A DNA stretch of 48,081 bases from Clostridium sp. UBA5530 (GTDB taxonomy: Bacteria; Bacillota; Clostridia; Clostridiales; Clostridiaceae): the NCBI GenBank assembly GCA_002423705.1, contig DINW01000069.1, forward strand, positions 24,080 through 72,160, read 5' to 3'. Numbering within the stretch: the stretch's first letter is position 1; each line of letters starts with the position of its first letter. Under the pieces are notes generated by a model that had not been told where the DNA came from, searched no databases, and saw nothing but the letters and a program-made list of their open reading frames with translations. Shown piece by piece: positions 47,891 through 48,081 of the stretch. The translations under genes were made by a program, and so were the position numbers.

Positions 47891-48081
47891 CTACTCCTTA
47901 ATATTATTTAAAACGGTTTCAACTTGTTCCTTGGTAAAATATCCATAGGCCTTATCATTGACAAGGACTACTGGAGCTATTGCACAGGATCCAACACATC
48001 TCAATGTATCTAATGTATAAAGTCCATCCTTAGTTGTTTCTCCTTCTTTTATACCTAGCTTCTCTTTAAATGCTTCCAAAC
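47891..48081 (-). CDS. hydC: NuoE-like [2Fe-2S] subunit of bifurcating hydrogenase, C-terminal part
   Basis: Only the last about 63 codons are in the window; the start lies beyond the right edge. The fragment LGIKEGETTKDGLYTL, then TLRCVGSCAIAPVVLVNDK, is the second half of a thioredoxin-like [2Fe-2S] domain (NuoE/HydC), with two of the four Cys ligands (RCVGSC). It ends YFTKEQVETVLNNIKE, as in HydC proteins. It starts the visible hydC-hydB-hydA order, with a seven-base gap to hydB. The operon promoter is outside the window. Confidence 0.88.
   Translation of the reverse strand, partial: LEAFKEKLGIKEGETTKDGLYTLDTLRCVGSCAIAPVVLVNDKAYGYFTKEQVETVLNNIKE

Noticed and set aside
1..48081. CRISPR array, tRNA, rRNA, transposase or phage genes
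   Set aside because: No regularly spaced short repeats, cloverleaf-like sequences, rRNA motifs, DDE/serine recombinase motifs or phage structural genes were seen.

Overview
The window is low-GC, AT-rich bacterial DNA with strong AGGAGG-type ribosome binding sites, short intergenic spaces and frequent hairpin/U-tract terminators. Its gene set is that of a strictly anaerobic Clostridium-like Bacillota: a trimeric electron-bifurcating [FeFe] hydrogenase operon, rubrerythrin, methionine gamma-lyase, DegV, PHP and DUF1002 proteins, and many GNAT acetyltransferases. I do not assign a species. I see no rRNA, tRNA, CRISPR array, phage module or intact transposase.

Region 1 (1-8.5 kb) is an accessory array, almost all on the minus strand. 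It holds five complete GNAT acetyltransferases plus a sixth entering from the left edge, a Nudix hydrolase, a cytidine-deaminase-like protein, a P-loop kinase, a DUF3795 Cys-rich protein, a HELLH protein, a DJ-1-like protein lacking its cysteine, a SAM methyltransferase, and a small HTH gene overlapping a broken gene. Region 2 (8.5-12.4 kb) is a heterodimeric multidrug-type ABC exporter behind a promoter, a 23-codon leader ORF and two tandem terminators, which looks like a translation-sensing attenuator. Region 3 (12.6-18.3 kb) has methionine gamma-lyase (+), then a minus-strand locus of a small secreted protein and an ABC-2 exporter, one subunit of which carries a truncated M1-peptidase-like outer domain, plus a decayed ABC ATPase gene.

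Region 4 (18.3-21.4 kb) has a FAD-dependent oxidoreductase preceded by a purine riboswitch aptamer, and a RelA/SpoT-synthetase-domain protein with an unassigned C-terminal half. Region 5 (21.6-35.2 kb) is a transport and signalling block: two paralogous three-gene ABC importers of the AfuABC/FbpABC type point towards each other around a YesM/YesN-type two-component system, a membrane-anchored protein and a DegV gene; a PHP phosphoesterase is divergent from the second importer. The arrangement resembles sugar-phosphate sensing (HptRSA, AfuABC) more than iron uptake, but that is inference.

Region 6 (35.4-44 kb) has an NCS2 purine permease, PlsC, rubrerythrin, a DUF5661 protein, an MGDG-synthase/UgtP-like glycosyltransferase, a DUF1292-like protein, a DUF1002 secreted protein, a PPP-type phosphatase and another GNAT. 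Region 7 (44.2-48.1 kb) is the hydCBA operon, with hydC running off the right edge.

The most unusual signals are: (i) a modular imperfect-palindrome repeat found seven times, always just 3' of a gene and in the same orientation to it, often supplying the stop codon; (ii) the leader-peptide/tandem-terminator attenuator of the ABC exporter; (iii) a purine riboswitch with altered junction positions on a FAD-dehydrogenase gene; and (iv) the secreted-protein/ABC-M1 locus.
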